This document shows, one piece after another, positions 14,687 to 24,130 of a stretch of 64,000 nucleotides of DNA. The translations under genes were made by a program, and so were the position numbers. The stretch lies in contig DATGLG010000068.1 of assembly GCA_035294245.1 (NCBI GenBank), positions 62,001 through 126,000 on the forward strand, in the 5' to 3' direction. Origin of the DNA: DATGLG01 sp035294245. GTDB taxonomy: Bacteria > Pseudomonadota > Alphaproteobacteria > JACZXZ01. The notes under the pieces are model-generated. The model was not told the DNA's origin and searched no databases. It was given only the letters and a program-made list of their open reading frames with translations. Each line of letters starts with the position of its first letter. The first letter of the stretch is position 1.

Positions 14687-16687
14687 ATGGCTGACCTCTT
14701 CGACTTCTCGCCCACTCCGCTGACCAAGGGTCGCGGGAGCTACACCGCCAAGGATATCGAAGTGCTCGAGGGCCTCGAGCCCGTACGGCGGCGCCCCGGC
14801 ATGTATATCGGCGGCACCGATGAGCGCGCGATGCATCATCTGGTCGCCGAGCTCCTCGACAACGCTATGGACGAGGCGGTAGCGGGCCATGCGAGCTGGA
14901 TCGAGCTGGAGCTTACCGCCGACGGGTCCGTTACTGTTCGCGATAATGGCCGCGGCATCCCAGTCGATCCTCACCCCAAGTTCAAGAACAAATCCGCTCT
15001 CGAAGTCATTCTCACGACGCTCCATTCCGGCGGAAAATTCTCCGACAAGGTCTATACCACGGCAGGCGGCCTGCACGGGGTGGGCCTTTCCGTCGTGAAC
15101 GCGCTCGCCGACGAGCTCCGCGTCGAGGTGGCGCGGGATCGCAAATTGTGGGTCCAGGACTACGCTCGCGGCAAGCCAAAGGGGAAATTGAAAGAGGCGG
15201 GCGCCGCGCCGAACAAGCGCGGCACCACCATTCGCTTTCACCCCGATCCGGACATCTTCGGTCCCCACGCCCGCTTCAAGCCCGACCGGCTCTACCGCAT
15301 GGCGCGGTCGAAGGCTTATCTTACCCGCGTCGTCGAGATTCGCTGGAAATGCGCGGCCGAGCTGTTGAAAGGCGTCGACGGCATTCCCGCCGAGGAGGTG
15401 ATCCACTTTCCGGGCGGGCTTCTTGATTACCTGAACGCCGAGCTTGCTGGACGGGCCACCCTGACCCCCACCCCCTTCGAAGGCGAGGCGCGTTTTGCCG
15501 ATGATCAAGGGCGCGTCGAGTGGGCGATCGCTTGGCCGGTGGACGGCGAGGGCTTCCTGCATTCCTATACCAATACGGTGCCCACGCCCGAAGGCGGCAG
15601 CCATGAATTGGGCCTGCGCACGGCCCTTGCCCGCAGCCTGCGCGCCTATGGCGAGCTAGTCGGCAATCGCAAGGCGAAGCAGATCAGCGCCGATGACATC
15701 GTCGAGGGTGCCGCCATCATGCTCTCGCTCTTCGTGCGCAACCCGCAGTTCCAGGGCCAGACCAAGGAACGCCTCTCGATGCCGGAGGCGACGCGCCTCG
15801 TGGACGCCCATCTCAAGGATCACTTCGACCACTGGCTGTCCGCGGACCCCGCCGCCGCGCGGACCCTGCTCGATTCCATCGTCGAGCGCGCGGAGGAGCG
15901 GCAGCGGCGGCGCGACCAGCGCGAGCTCAATCGCAAGACGGCGACGCGCAACCTTCGACTGCCCGGCAAGCTCGCCGATTGCGCACGCCGCTCCTCCGAC
16001 GGCACCGAGATCTTTCTCGTGGAGGGCGATTCGGCGGGAGGATCCGCAAAGCAGGCGCGCGATCGCGAGACGCAGGCGGTGCTGCCCCTGCGTGGCAAGA
16101 TTCTGAACGTCGCCAGCGCCTCCGCTGAGAAGCTGCGCGGCAATCAGGAGCTCGCCGATCTTGTCCTCGCCCTCGGCTGCGGACTTGGCTCCCATTACAG
16201 CACCGATAGGTTACGCTATGACCGGGTCATCATCATGACGGATGCCGATGTCGACGGCGCGCATATCGCATCATTGCTGATGACCTTCTTCTACAAGGAG
16301 ATGCGCGGGCTCATCGAGGACGGCCGCCTCTATCTCGCGATGCCGCCGCTCTACCGACTCTCGCAGGGCGGCAAGGTGCTCTACGCCCGCGACGACAAGC
16401 ACAAGGACGAGCTCGTCAAAACGGCGTTCGGCGGCAAGGGAAAGATCGAGATCAGCCGCTTCAAGGGTCTCGGCGAGATGCCGCCGGCGCAACTGCGCGA
16501 GACCACCATGTCGCCCGGCAAGCGCACCTTGCTCAGGGTTATGCTGCCCAATGGTGAAGGGCACGGAGAGACGAATGGCAAGCGTGACACGGAGCGGCTC
16601 GTCGAGCAGCTCATGGGGCGCAAGCCCGAGCTGCGGCTCGCCTTCATCCAGGAGAACGCGAAGTTTGTGAAGGAGATCGACGTTTAG
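14687..16687 (+). CDS. parE: DNA topoisomerase IV subunit B
   Basis: The protein has 666 residues from ATG 14687 (ATG 14678 and GTG 14618 are also in frame; no strong Shine-Dalgarno decides). The GHKL ATPase is clear: LLDNAMDEA (about residue 57), DNGRGIPVDPHPK and the lid TAGGLHGVGLSVVN. The TOPRIM domain has E446 in VEGDSAGGSAK and the DADVDGAHI acids (D519, D521, D523). ParE rather than GyrB is indicated by the length and by the C-terminal KGLGEMPPAQLRETTM wording. With ParA-type partner ParC (not in the window) it decatenates replicated chromosomes. Confidence 0.95.
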   Translation: MADLFDFSPTPLTKGRGSYTAKDIEVLEGLEPVRRRPGMYIGGTDERAMHHLVAELLDNAMDEAVAGHASWIELELTADGSVTVRDNGRGIPVDPHPKFKNKSALEVILTTLHSGGKFSDKVYTTAGGLHGVGLSVVNALADELRVEVARDRKLWVQDYARGKPKGKLKEAGAAPNKRGTTIRFHPDPDIFGPHARFKPDRLYRMARSKAYLTRVVEIRWKCAAELLKGVDGIPAEEVIHFPGGLLDYLNAELAGRATLTPTPFEGEARFADDQGRVEWAIAWPVDGEGFLHSYTNTVPTPEGGSHELGLRTALARSLRAYGELVGNRKAKQISADDIVEGAAIMLSLFVRNPQFQGQTKERLSMPEATRLVDAHLKDHFDHWLSADPAAARTLLDSIVERAEERQRRRDQRELNRKTATRNLRLPGKLADCARRSSDGTEIFLVEGDSAGGSAKQARDRETQAVLPLRGKILNVASASAEKLRGNQELADLVLALGCGLGSHYSTDRLRYDRVIIMTDADVDGAHIASLLMTFFYKEMRGLIEDGRLYLAMPPLYRLSQGGKVLYARDDKHKDELVKTAFGGKGKIEISRFKGLGEMPPAQLRETTMSPGKRTLLRVMLPNGEGHGETNGKRDTERLVEQLMGRKPELRLAFIQENAKFVKEIDV

Positions 16688-16743
16688 GCCGGCATATGCG
16701 CACCAGGCCGATCTTTTCTTTCAGCCGATCGCGTCCATGCATT

Positions 16744-16773
16744 CACTCCCAACGGCGGCACTCCCAACGGCGG
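16744..16773. repeat. 15-bp tandem duplication
   Basis: CACTCCCAACGGCGG occurs twice head to tail (16744-16758, 16759-16773) in the 150-bp gap between parE and the M20 peptidase gene. It is probably a local slippage event with no clear role. Confidence 0.7.
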
Positions 16774-16837
16774 CATTGCATCTCTTTGGCGAGTCCGCCT
16801 AGCCTAGCGCAGCCGCAAAGAGACGAGGCAGGCCGAC

Positions 16838-18223
16838 ATGCCCCGAACATCCGCGATCGCCCGCGCCGAACGGCATTATGACGACGGCGCCTTCCTCACC
16901 GATCTAGATCGCCGCATCGCGTTCCGCACCGAGAGCCAAGAGCCGAGCAGCCGTCCTCATCTCGCCGCCTATCTCACCGAGGAGATCGGGCCGACATTGG
17001 CGCGTTTGGGCTATAGCTGGGAGGTCTTCGAGAATCCGGTCGCCGGGGGCGGTCCCCTCCTGGTGGCCCAGCGCCTCGAAGATCCCAAGCTCCCAACCGT
17101 GCTGACCTATGGCCATGGCGACGTGGTACGCGGGCTCGATAGCCAATGGAAACCGGGCCTCTCCCCCTGGCGGATCGAGCGGCGCGGCGACATGCTCTAT
17201 GGCCGCGGCATTGCCGACAACAAAGGTCAGCACTCGATCAACATCGCGGCTCTGGCCTGTGTTCTCGATGAGCGCGGCAGTCTCGGATTCAATTCCAAGC
17301 TTCTCATCGAGACCAGCGAGGAGATCGGCTCGCCGGGGCTCCGCATCTTCTGCGAGACCCATCGCGACCGGCTGGCAGCCGATCTGCTGATCGCCTCCGA
17401 TGGCCCGCGCCTGATGCCGGACCGGCCGACGATCTTCATGGGCTCTCGCGGTGTCATGAATTTCGATCTCGTCGTCGACTTGCGCGAGGGCGGCCACCAT
17501 TCCGGCAATTGGGGCGGGCTCCTCGCCAATCCCGGAATCATCCTGGCCCACGCCATCGCCACGATCGCCTCGCCCAGGGGCCGCGTGCTGGTTCGCGAGC
17601 TGGTGCCGCACGCGATTCCGAATTCGGTGCGTGCCGCCGTCGCCGGGCTCGCCGTCGAGGGCGGCGAGGATGCCCCCGCGATCGATCCCGATTGGGGGGA
17701 GCCGGGCCTTACCCCCGCCGAGAAGGTCTTCGCCTGGAACACCTTCGAGGTGCTCGCCTTCAAGACCGGCAATCCGGAAAACCCGGTCAACGCGATCCCG
17801 CCGCGCGCGACGGCCACCTGTCAAATCCGCTATACTGTCGATACGGATCCCGCCACCTTCATCCCTGCTCTACGGCGGCATCTCGACCAGGCGGGCTTCT
17901 CCATGGTGGAGGTCAAGCCGTGGGCGCGCGGGTTCATGCAAGCGACCCGCCTGGACCCGGAGCATCCCTGGGTGATCTGGGCCATCGACTCGATCACCCG
18001 TACGACAGGAGCGCCGCCGGCGGTGCTGCCCAATCTCGGCGGCTCGCTTCCCAATGACTGCTTTGCCGAGGTGCTCGGGCTGCCGACCATCTGGGTGCCC
18101 CATTCCTATGCTGGCTGCAGCCAGCATGCACCGAACGAGCACGCCCTATCGCCCATTCTGCGCGACGGGTTGCGCATCATGACCGGGCTCTTCTGGGATC
18201 TTGGCGAATCGCCAGTCAAATGA
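16838..18223 (+). CDS. M20 family metallopeptidase (ArgE/DapE/ACY1-type)
   Basis: The protein has 461 residues. The co-catalytic zinc ligands are in order: H and D in TYGHGDVV, D in GRGIADNKGQH, EE in ETSEEIGSPG, an acid in LIASDGPRL, and the C-terminal His in HSYAGCSQHAPNEH. A dimerisation/lid domain is inserted (about residues 200-330, starting GSRGVMNFDLVVDL). There is no signal peptide, so it is cytoplasmic. The family hydrolyses N-acyl amino acids or dipeptides. The long insertion and the CSQH ending fit the M20 dipeptidase group better than DapE. The next gene is a PheC-type protein 72 bp on. Confidence 0.92.
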   Translation: MPRTSAIARAERHYDDGAFLTDLDRRIAFRTESQEPSSRPHLAAYLTEEIGPTLARLGYSWEVFENPVAGGGPLLVAQRLEDPKLPTVLTYGHGDVVRGLDSQWKPGLSPWRIERRGDMLYGRGIADNKGQHSINIAALACVLDERGSLGFNSKLLIETSEEIGSPGLRIFCETHRDRLAADLLIASDGPRLMPDRPTIFMGSRGVMNFDLVVDLREGGHHSGNWGGLLANPGIILAHAIATIASPRGRVLVRELVPHAIPNSVRAAVAGLAVEGGEDAPAIDPDWGEPGLTPAEKVFAWNTFEVLAFKTGNPENPVNAIPPRATATCQIRYTVDTDPATFIPALRRHLDQAGFSMVEVKPWARGFMQATRLDPEHPWVIWAIDSITRTTGAPPAVLPNLGGSLPNDCFAEVLGLPTIWVPHSYAGCSQHAPNEHALSPILRDGLRIMTGLFWDLGESPVK

Positions 18224-18295
18224 GAGGTTGAACCATCCAGCGCGGCGGCGGGAATGATATCGCCAAGCGCCGCGCGTGCAAACGAGGGGGGATCG

Positions 18296-19093
18296 ATGCG
18301 CTCAAAGCGTCACGTCGTTGGCATGTTCGTTGCCGCCATTCTGTTATCGGCGATTGGGCTCCTATCTACGGCAAGCGCCGCGGAGCCACAAAACCGGCTC
18401 GACGCGATCCTCGCGCGCAAGGTCCTCCGCATCGGCACCACGGGGGATTATCGCCCCTTCTCCTATCTCAATCCCGACACAAAAGCCTTCGAAGGCATCG
18501 ATATCGACATGGCCAAGTCGCTGGCCAAGGCCCTGGAGGTCGAGGCCCAGTTCGTGCAGACGACCTGGTCCAACCTCATGCCGGACCTGCTGGCGGACAA
18601 ATACGACATCGCCATGGGCGGCGTCTCGATCAGCCTCGAGCGTCAGAAGCAAGCGCTGTTCACAATTCCCTATCTGATCGACGGCAAGACCGCGGTGACG
18701 CGCTGCGGAAACGAGAAGAAGTACCAGACTCTCGCGCAGATCGATCGAAAGGGGGTGCGCGTGGTCACCAATCCCGGCGGCACCAATGAGCGCTTCGACC
18801 GTGCCAATCTCACGAAAGCCGCGATCGAGGTCTATCCCGACAACAAGACGATCTGGCAGCAGATCCTCGAGGGGAAGGCCGATCTTATGATCACCGATGC
18901 GAGCGAGACCCGCTTCTGGCAGAAGATCCATCCGGGCCTCTGCGCGGTGCATCCCGACAAGCCCTTCAACTTTTCAGAGAAGGCCTATCTGCTGCCGCGG
19001 GATTTCGTCTGGAAGGCCTTCGTCGATCAGTGGCTGCATCAGGCCATCGAGACGAAGGAATATCGTGCCATCGCGGCTCATTGGGTCAAATAG
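18296..19093 (+). CDS. pheC: periplasmic cyclohexadienyl dehydratase (PheC-type, SBP3 fold)
   Basis: The protein has 265 residues from ATG 18296 (GAGGGGGGATCG upstream). A signal peptide (to about residue 25, STASAAEP) precedes a bacterial solute-binding protein family 3 fold. The wording LRIGTTGDYRPFSYL, the GGVSISLERQKQA segment, NPGGTNERFDRANL and LCAVHPDKPFNFSEKAYLLP closely follow Pseudomonas PheC. PheC is an enzyme converting prephenate/arogenate to phenylpyruvate/phenylalanine in the periplasm rather than a transport protein. No ABC permease or ATPase gene is adjacent, which supports an enzyme role. The neighbouring M20 peptidase may be co-transcribed. Confidence 0.82.
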   Translation: MRSKRHVVGMFVAAILLSAIGLLSTASAAEPQNRLDAILARKVLRIGTTGDYRPFSYLNPDTKAFEGIDIDMAKSLAKALEVEAQFVQTTWSNLMPDLLADKYDIAMGGVSISLERQKQALFTIPYLIDGKTAVTRCGNEKKYQTLAQIDRKGVRVVTNPGGTNERFDRANLTKAAIEVYPDNKTIWQQILEGKADLMITDASETRFWQKIHPGLCAVHPDKPFNFSEKAYLLPRDFVWKAFVDQWLHQAIETKEYRAIAAHWVK

Positions 19094-19107
19094 CGCATTA
19101 CTGCGAT

Positions 19108-19812
19108 TTAGGCTTGCAGCCAATAGCGCATCACCGCGGTTACCGCCTCGGGCCGCTCCATCGTCGAGAGATGGCCGCAGCCTTCGACGACGACGAATTT
19201 GGCTCGAGGAATACGTTCGGCCATCTCGCGGTTCACCTCGAGGGGCGTCAGCACATCCTCGCGTCCGACGAGCACGAGGGTCGGCACCCGGATCTCGCCG
19301 AGCCGCGCCCGGCTGTCCGGACGGCCCATGATCGCCGCCTGCGACCGCAGAAACGCCTCCTTCCCCACCCTGACGCTCATGGCCATGACCTCCCCGGTGA
19401 GGGCTTCGTCGCGGAGCCGATCGGCATGGATCAGCAAGGGCAGGAGCCGCGTGGTGACGCCTTTGAAATCGCCGAGTCGACATTGATCGATAAGCGCGTG
19501 GCGACGGGCGCGTTGCTCCTCCGTATCGGGGCGCGCCGAGGTATCCAGAAGAGCCAGGCGAACGACGCGCTCCGGCGCCCGCCGCATGATCTCGAAAGCG
19601 ATATAGCCCCCCATTGAGAGGCCGGCGAGCGCGAAGGGGCCGGGGGGCGCTTGCTCGAGCACGGCCTGCGCCATCGCCGCGATGGTGTCACGGGCCGAGA
19701 CGTCGGCAACCATGGGCGCTGCCACCTCTCCCAGATGCTCGCTCTGATGCCGCCACAGCGCCCCATCGCAGAGAAGGCCGGGAACCAAAACCAGAGGGAT
19801 GCGTTCCGCCAT
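19108..19812 (-). CDS. alpha/beta-hydrolase
   Basis: This 234-residue cytoplasmic protein is a single alpha/beta-hydrolase domain. The oxyanion HG-like start is LVLVPGLLCDGALW, the nucleophile Ser66 sits in GLSMGG, the acid is Asp in VGREDVLTP and the base is His in EGCGHLS. A short lid (about residues 100-150) separates the core halves. The substrate could be an ester, lactone or enol-lactone, and sequence alone does not decide. It is convergent with the PheC-type gene and divergent from the helicase gene. Confidence 0.88.
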   Translation of the reverse strand: MAERIPLVLVPGLLCDGALWRHQSEHLGEVAAPMVADVSARDTIAAMAQAVLEQAPPGPFALAGLSMGGYIAFEIMRRAPERVVRLALLDTSARPDTEEQRARRHALIDQCRLGDFKGVTTRLLPLLIHADRLRDEALTGEVMAMSVRVGKEAFLRSQAAIMGRPDSRARLGEIRVPTLVLVGREDVLTPLEVNREMAERIPRAKFVVVEGCGHLSTMERPEAVTAVMRYWLQA

Positions 19813-19931
19813 GGCAGCTGCTCGATCGTTAATGAAAGCGCGGCTACCCTAAAGGAACGGCGCAGAAGCGCCAAGCAGGCTGCGGGTCCGATGCCGGAAC
19901 AAAGCCTTGCCGCGCGGCTACGGGAACAAAG

Positions 19932-19959
19932 ATTGACAGGGGGGCTGGAAAATCTATGA
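19932..19959 (+). promoter_or_regulatory. sigma70 promoter of the DEAD-box helicase gene
   Basis: TTGACA (19932-19937), 16-bp spacer, TATGAT (19954-19959). It predicts a start near 19966 and a 5' leader of about 69 nt before the helicase ATG at 20035. A long leader is common for DEAD-box mRNAs. Confidence 0.6.
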
Positions 19960-20034
19960 TCCCGGCCCATCTTCTAGGCAGTTCCCCGAATTCAGAGCTC
20001 ACTTGGGCGGTCGCGGCGAAAGCGTGAAGCCTTT

Positions 20035-21513
20035 ATGAAGTTTTCCGATCTTGGTCTCAGCGACGACATCCTCCGGGCCGTAGGGGATGCCGGCTACGAA
20101 ACGCCCACCCCTATCCAGGAACAGGCGATTCCGATCGTGCTTCAGGGCCGGGACGTGCTTGGCTGCGCCCAGACCGGCACAGGCAAGACGGCGGCCTTTA
20201 CGCTGCCGATGGTGGATATCCTCTCGTCCGGACGCGCACGCGCGCGCATGCCCCGCTCGCTAATCCTCGAGCCGACCCGCGAGCTGGCGACGCAGGTGGG
20301 GGAGAGCTTTGAGACTTACGGGAAATATACCCGCCTCACCAAGGCGCTTCTGATTGGCGGCGTCTCCTTCGACGAGCAAGAAAAATTGATCGATCGCGGC
20401 GTCGACGTCCTGATCGCGACTCCTGGACGGCTTCTCGATCACGTCGAGCGCGGGAAGGTCCTCCTCAGCGACATCAAGATTCTTGTCATCGACGAGGCGG
20501 ATCGCATGCTCGATATGGGCTTCATCCCGGATGTCGAGCGCATCGTGGCCTTGATTCCTCGGATCCGGCAGACGCTCTTCTTCTCGGCGACTATGCCGCC
20601 GGAGATCCGGCGCCTGGCGGATGCCTTTCTGATCAACGCCAAGGAGATCAGCGTCGCCCCTCCGGCCTCGCCGGCAGATACGGTGGAGCAGACGCTGATC
20701 TGGGTGGACCAGAACAACAAGCGCGAGGCGCTGCGCCGCCTCATCCGCAGCGAGGATGTGCGTAACGCCCTTATCTTCTGTAACCGTAAGCGCGATGTCG
20801 ACATCCTCAATCGCTCGCTATCGCGCCACGGCCTCAATGTGGCGGCGCTGCACGGTGACATGGCCCAGGAGTTGCGCACCGAAACCCTCGAGCGCTTCAA
20901 GCGCGGTGACGTGCAGCTTCTCGTGTGCAGCGACGTCGCCGCGCGGGGCATTGATATCCAATTCCTCTCCCACGTCTTCAATTTCGACGTCCCCCACCAC
21001 GCCGATGACTACATCCATCGCATCGGCCGCACCGGCCGGGCGGGTCGCCGAGGTCGGTCGATCACGCTCGCAACGACGGCCGAGACCAAGGCCGTGGCGG
21101 CGATCGAGCGGTTGATCAAGCGCGAGATTCCCCGTCAGTCCATTGCCGATCTGCCGGCGCCCTCGCCGTCCGAGGCCGAAGCCGCAGCACCGGGCGGCCG
21201 CCGCGGGCATGGAGGCCGGTCGCGCCGCGGCCGTGCGGATTACCGGCGCGAGGCGCCGCCGGCGCTGCAGGCATCCCAGCAGCAGCCCGTGGTGGCCGAT
21301 CATGCCGAGTCCCCGTCGCTCGAGGAGAAGGCAGAGCGCGCCGGCGCCGAGGTCATTCCAGTAACCGCAGAGATCCGCGAGCGGCATCGCAGCCGAAACA
21401 GATCACGCGACCACCGGCGCCGTGACGAGAGTGAGCCTGATGAGCCCATTGTCGGCATGGGCGACCATGTGCCCGCCTTCCTAATGCGGACGATGCGCTT
21501 CAGCAATCGCTGA
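20035..21513 (+). CDS. DEAD-box ATP-dependent RNA helicase, RhlE-like
   Basis: The protein has 492 residues. All core motifs are in order: Q motif PTPIQEQAIP, Walker A AQTGTGKTA, the Ia region EPTRELATQ, DEAD in VIDEADRML, SAT in FFSATM, and motif VI HRIGRTGRAGR. After the two RecA-like domains (about 370 residues) comes a basic, Arg/Gly/Ser-rich tail (GRRGHGGRSRRGRADYR; later RERHRSRNRSRD) that would bind RNA non-specifically. The layout fits the RhlE group, acting in ribosome assembly or mRNA decay in the cold. Confidence 0.94.
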   Translation: MKFSDLGLSDDILRAVGDAGYETPTPIQEQAIPIVLQGRDVLGCAQTGTGKTAAFTLPMVDILSSGRARARMPRSLILEPTRELATQVGESFETYGKYTRLTKALLIGGVSFDEQEKLIDRGVDVLIATPGRLLDHVERGKVLLSDIKILVIDEADRMLDMGFIPDVERIVALIPRIRQTLFFSATMPPEIRRLADAFLINAKEISVAPPASPADTVEQTLIWVDQNNKREALRRLIRSEDVRNALIFCNRKRDVDILNRSLSRHGLNVAALHGDMAQELRTETLERFKRGDVQLLVCSDVAARGIDIQFLSHVFNFDVPHHADDYIHRIGRTGRAGRRGRSITLATTAETKAVAAIERLIKREIPRQSIADLPAPSPSEAEAAAPGGRRGHGGRSRRGRADYRREAPPALQASQQQPVVADHAESPSLEEKAERAGAEVIPVTAEIRERHRSRNRSRDHRRRDESEPDEPIVGMGDHVPAFLMRTMRFSNR

Positions 21514-21599
21514 CCTCACACCACGCCGATGCTGGACAGCGCTCCCATCCGCCGGCCAGAATAGGCCCCGCCGCGCGATGAGAAGGGGGATGATCGGCC

Positions 21600-21842
21600 A
21601 TGCAGACCATTTTCATCATGGTCAAGTGCGAGCTCGGCAAGACTTACGACGTGGCAAACCATCTGGTGCTCGAAATCGAGCAGGTCTCCGAGGTGCATTC
21701 GATTTCCGGTCAATACGATCTCATGGTCAAATGCTATCTGCCCCAGGAGATGGATATCGGCCATTTCGTCGCCTCGAAGATCCAGCTCGTGCCGGGCATC
21801 AAGGACACTTTCACTCTCATCGCTTTCAAGGCCTTCGCCTAG
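21600..21842 (+). CDS. stand-alone Lrp/AsnC ligand-binding domain (RAM) protein
   Basis: The 80-residue protein consists only of the Lrp/AsnC effector-binding (RAM) fold, starting FIMVKCELGKTYDVANHL and including SISGQYDLMVK. It lacks the N-terminal helix-turn-helix of full Lrp regulators. A strong ribosome-binding site (AGAAGGGGG) supports translation. Stand-alone RAM proteins of this kind (SraM-like) form ring oligomers and may bind amino acids or regulate partner Lrp proteins. It is followed by queA 19 bp later, so it is probably co-transcribed with the queuosine genes. Confidence 0.85.
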   Translation: MQTIFIMVKCELGKTYDVANHLVLEIEQVSEVHSISGQYDLMVKCYLPQEMDIGHFVASKIQLVPGIKDTFTLIAFKAFA

Positions 21843-21861
21843 CCGCGGCTAGCGGCTCCCC

Positions 21862-22935
21862 ATGACGGGATCCACGACCACCACCGACCGGCCTCTGCCG
21901 CTCGAGGCCTTCGATTTCGATCTACCCCGCGAGCGCATCGCCTCGCGCCCGGCAAGGCCGCGGGATGCGGCGCGCCTGCTCCATGTGTCCGCGGCGGGCC
22001 TTCGCGATCATATCGTGCGCGACCTGCCGCAGCTCCTGCGCCCCGGCGACCTCCTCGTCCTCAACGATACGAAGGTGATTCCGGCGCGGCTTCTCGGCCA
22101 CCGCCGTGGCGCGAAGGTCGAGCTCACGCTCCACCAGCGCGTTGCCGGCAACCGCTGGCGCGCCTTTGCCAAGCCGGCGCGCAAGCTCGTGGCGGGCGAT
22201 GTCATCACCTTCGCCGCCGAGTTTTCGGCCGAAGTGACGGAAAAGGGCGACGCGGGCGAGGTCGAATTGCGTTTTGAGCTGAGCGATGAGGCCCTCTTCG
22301 CCGCCCTCGACCGGCACGGCGCGCCTCCCTTGCCGCCCTATATCAAGCGCGCGCATGGCCCGGACGCGGAAGACCGCACCGATTATCAGACGATCTACGC
22401 CCGTGAAGCGGGCGCTGTTGCCGCCCCGACCGCCGGGCTCCACTTCACGGAAGCCCTGATCCAGGCCCTCGACGCTCGGGGGGTGCGGCGCGCCGCCCTC
22501 ACGCTTCACGTCGGCGCCGGCACCTTTCTCCCGGTTAAAACGAATGACCTGCGCCATCACCGCATGCATGGCGAATTCGGCTCGATATCGGAAGAGTCTG
22601 CCGCGCGCGTGAACGAGACTCGGCGAGAAGGTGGCCGCATCATCGCGGTCGGCAGCACCAGTCTTCGGCTCCTCGAGACGGCCGCCGATGAGCGGGGCAA
22701 GCTCCGGCCCTTCGTGGGTGAAACGCGGCTTTTCATTCTTCCGGGCTATCGCTTCAAACTCGCAGATCTCATGCTCACCAACTTCCACCTGCCGCGCTCC
22801 ACGCTGTTCGCGCTGGTCTGCGCCTTCGCGGGCTGCGAGCGGATGCGCGCCGCCTATGCCCACGCGATCGAGCGTCATTACCGCTTCTATTCCTATGGCG
22901 ATTGCTGCCTTCTCGAGCGGAGCGAGGCGCCGTGA
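21862..22935 (+). CDS. queA: S-adenosylmethionine:tRNA ribosyltransferase-isomerase
   Basis: The protein has 357 residues. It transfers and rearranges the ribosyl part of SAM onto preQ1 in tRNA to make epoxyqueuosine. Family wording is clear: LPRERIASRPARPRDAARLL, LLVLNDTKVIPARLLG, DYQTIYAREAGAVAAPTAGL (a core QueA motif), LHVGAGTFLPVK, and the end LTNFHLPRSTLFALVCAF. It overlaps tgt by 4 bp (GTGA), so queA and tgt are translationally coupled. It is the first committed gene of the queuosine block. Confidence 0.96.
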   Translation: MTGSTTTTDRPLPLEAFDFDLPRERIASRPARPRDAARLLHVSAAGLRDHIVRDLPQLLRPGDLLVLNDTKVIPARLLGHRRGAKVELTLHQRVAGNRWRAFAKPARKLVAGDVITFAAEFSAEVTEKGDAGEVELRFELSDEALFAALDRHGAPPLPPYIKRAHGPDAEDRTDYQTIYAREAGAVAAPTAGLHFTEALIQALDARGVRRAALTLHVGAGTFLPVKTNDLRHHRMHGEFGSISEESAARVNETRREGGRIIAVGSTSLRLLETAADERGKLRPFVGETRLFILPGYRFKLADLMLTNFHLPRSTLFALVCAFAGCERMRAAYAHAIERHYRFYSYGDCCLLERSEAP

Positions 22936-24065
22936 GCGGCTCTCCTTTTCGCTTCGAGGTTCTGAACACCGCTGGGGCGGCGCGACGCGGCCGGCTTCAC
23001 ACCGCTCACGGTACCGTCGACACGCCCGCCTTCATGCCGGTCGGGACGGCGGCAACGGTGAAAGCCATGCTGCCGGGATCGGTGCGCCAGACCGGGGCGG
23101 AGATCATTCTCGGCAACACATACCATCTCATGCTCAGACCCGGCGCCGAGCGCGTGGCGAGACTGGGGGGACTGCGCCGATTCATGAATTGGCCCGGGCC
23201 CATCCTGACCGATTCCGGCGGCTACCAGGTGATGTCGCTCGCCCAGCTTCGCGTTCTCAAGGAAGAAGGGGTGGCATTCCAATCCCATTTGGACGGCAGT
23301 CGGCATCTCCTCACACCCGAGCGAGCGATCGAGATCCAGCATCTCCTCGACGCGACGATCACCATGGTACTCGATGAGTGTACCCCCTGGCCTTGCGATG
23401 AGGTGACGGCCGCCAAATCGGCCGTGCTTTCGGCACGTTGGGCCGCGCGCTCCAAGGCGGCATTCAAGGAGCGGCATGGCTACGGCCTCTTCGGCATCGT
23501 CCAGGGCAGCGTCTATCCGGCGCTTCGCAGCCAATCCGCCGCAGCGTTAAAGGCTCTCGAATTCGACGGATATGCGATCGGAGGCCTTGCGGTGGGTGAA
23601 GGCCAGCACATGATGTTCGCGACTCTGGAGGCGACGGTTCCCCATTTGCCTGCCGACCGGCCACGCTATCTGATGGGCGTGGGGAAGCCGGACGATCTCG
23701 TCGGCGCCGTCCTGCGCGGCGTCGACATGTTCGATTGCGTGCTGCCGACCCGCTCGGGCCGGACTGGGCAAGCCTTCACTCGCCGCGGTTCCGTCAATCT
23801 GCGCAATGCACGCCACGCCGACGATCCGCGCCCCCTCGACCCATCTTGCACGTGCCCGGCTTGTCGCGACTATGGCCGCGCCTATCTCCATCATCTCGTC
23901 AAAAGCGGAGAAATCCTAGGTGCAATGCTCCTGACGTGGCATAACCTGACCTATTATCAGAGCCTGATGAGCACCTTGCGCGCGGCAATCGCGGAGGACC
24001 GGCTTGCCGATGCGGCGGCTGCATTTGCTGCGGAGCAGGCGATGGGGGACCTTGACCCGGTGTGA
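22932..24065 (+). CDS. tgt: queuine/preQ1 tRNA-guanine transglycosylase
   Basis: The protein has 377 residues from GTG 22932, which overlaps the queA stop by 4 bp. It swaps guanine-34 for preQ1 in tRNAs with GUN anticodons (His, Asn, Asp, Tyr). The general acid D94 lies in TDSGGYQ and the nucleophile D268 in FDCVLPTRSG. The zinc site is CTCPAC (C306, C308, C311) with a following His in YLHHLV. Its product tRNAs include the tRNA-His at 9.8 kb. Confidence 0.96.
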   Translation: MSGSPFRFEVLNTAGAARRGRLHTAHGTVDTPAFMPVGTAATVKAMLPGSVRQTGAEIILGNTYHLMLRPGAERVARLGGLRRFMNWPGPILTDSGGYQVMSLAQLRVLKEEGVAFQSHLDGSRHLLTPERAIEIQHLLDATITMVLDECTPWPCDEVTAAKSAVLSARWAARSKAAFKERHGYGLFGIVQGSVYPALRSQSAAALKALEFDGYAIGGLAVGEGQHMMFATLEATVPHLPADRPRYLMGVGKPDDLVGAVLRGVDMFDCVLPTRSGRTGQAFTRRGSVNLRNARHADDPRPLDPSCTCPACRDYGRAYLHHLVKSGEILGAMLLTWHNLTYYQSLMSTLRAAIAEDRLADAAAAFAAEQAMGDLDPV

Positions 24066-24130
24066 CAATCCGCCCGTCGACGGCCGGAGCCGCACATATA
24101 CAATTCGCTTCTATCAAATAGATAAGAAAT

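Noticed and set aside
18296..19093. Polar amino-acid ABC transporter binding protein
   Set aside because: No permease or ATPase genes are adjacent and the motif wording matches PheC-type cyclohexadienyl dehydratase.
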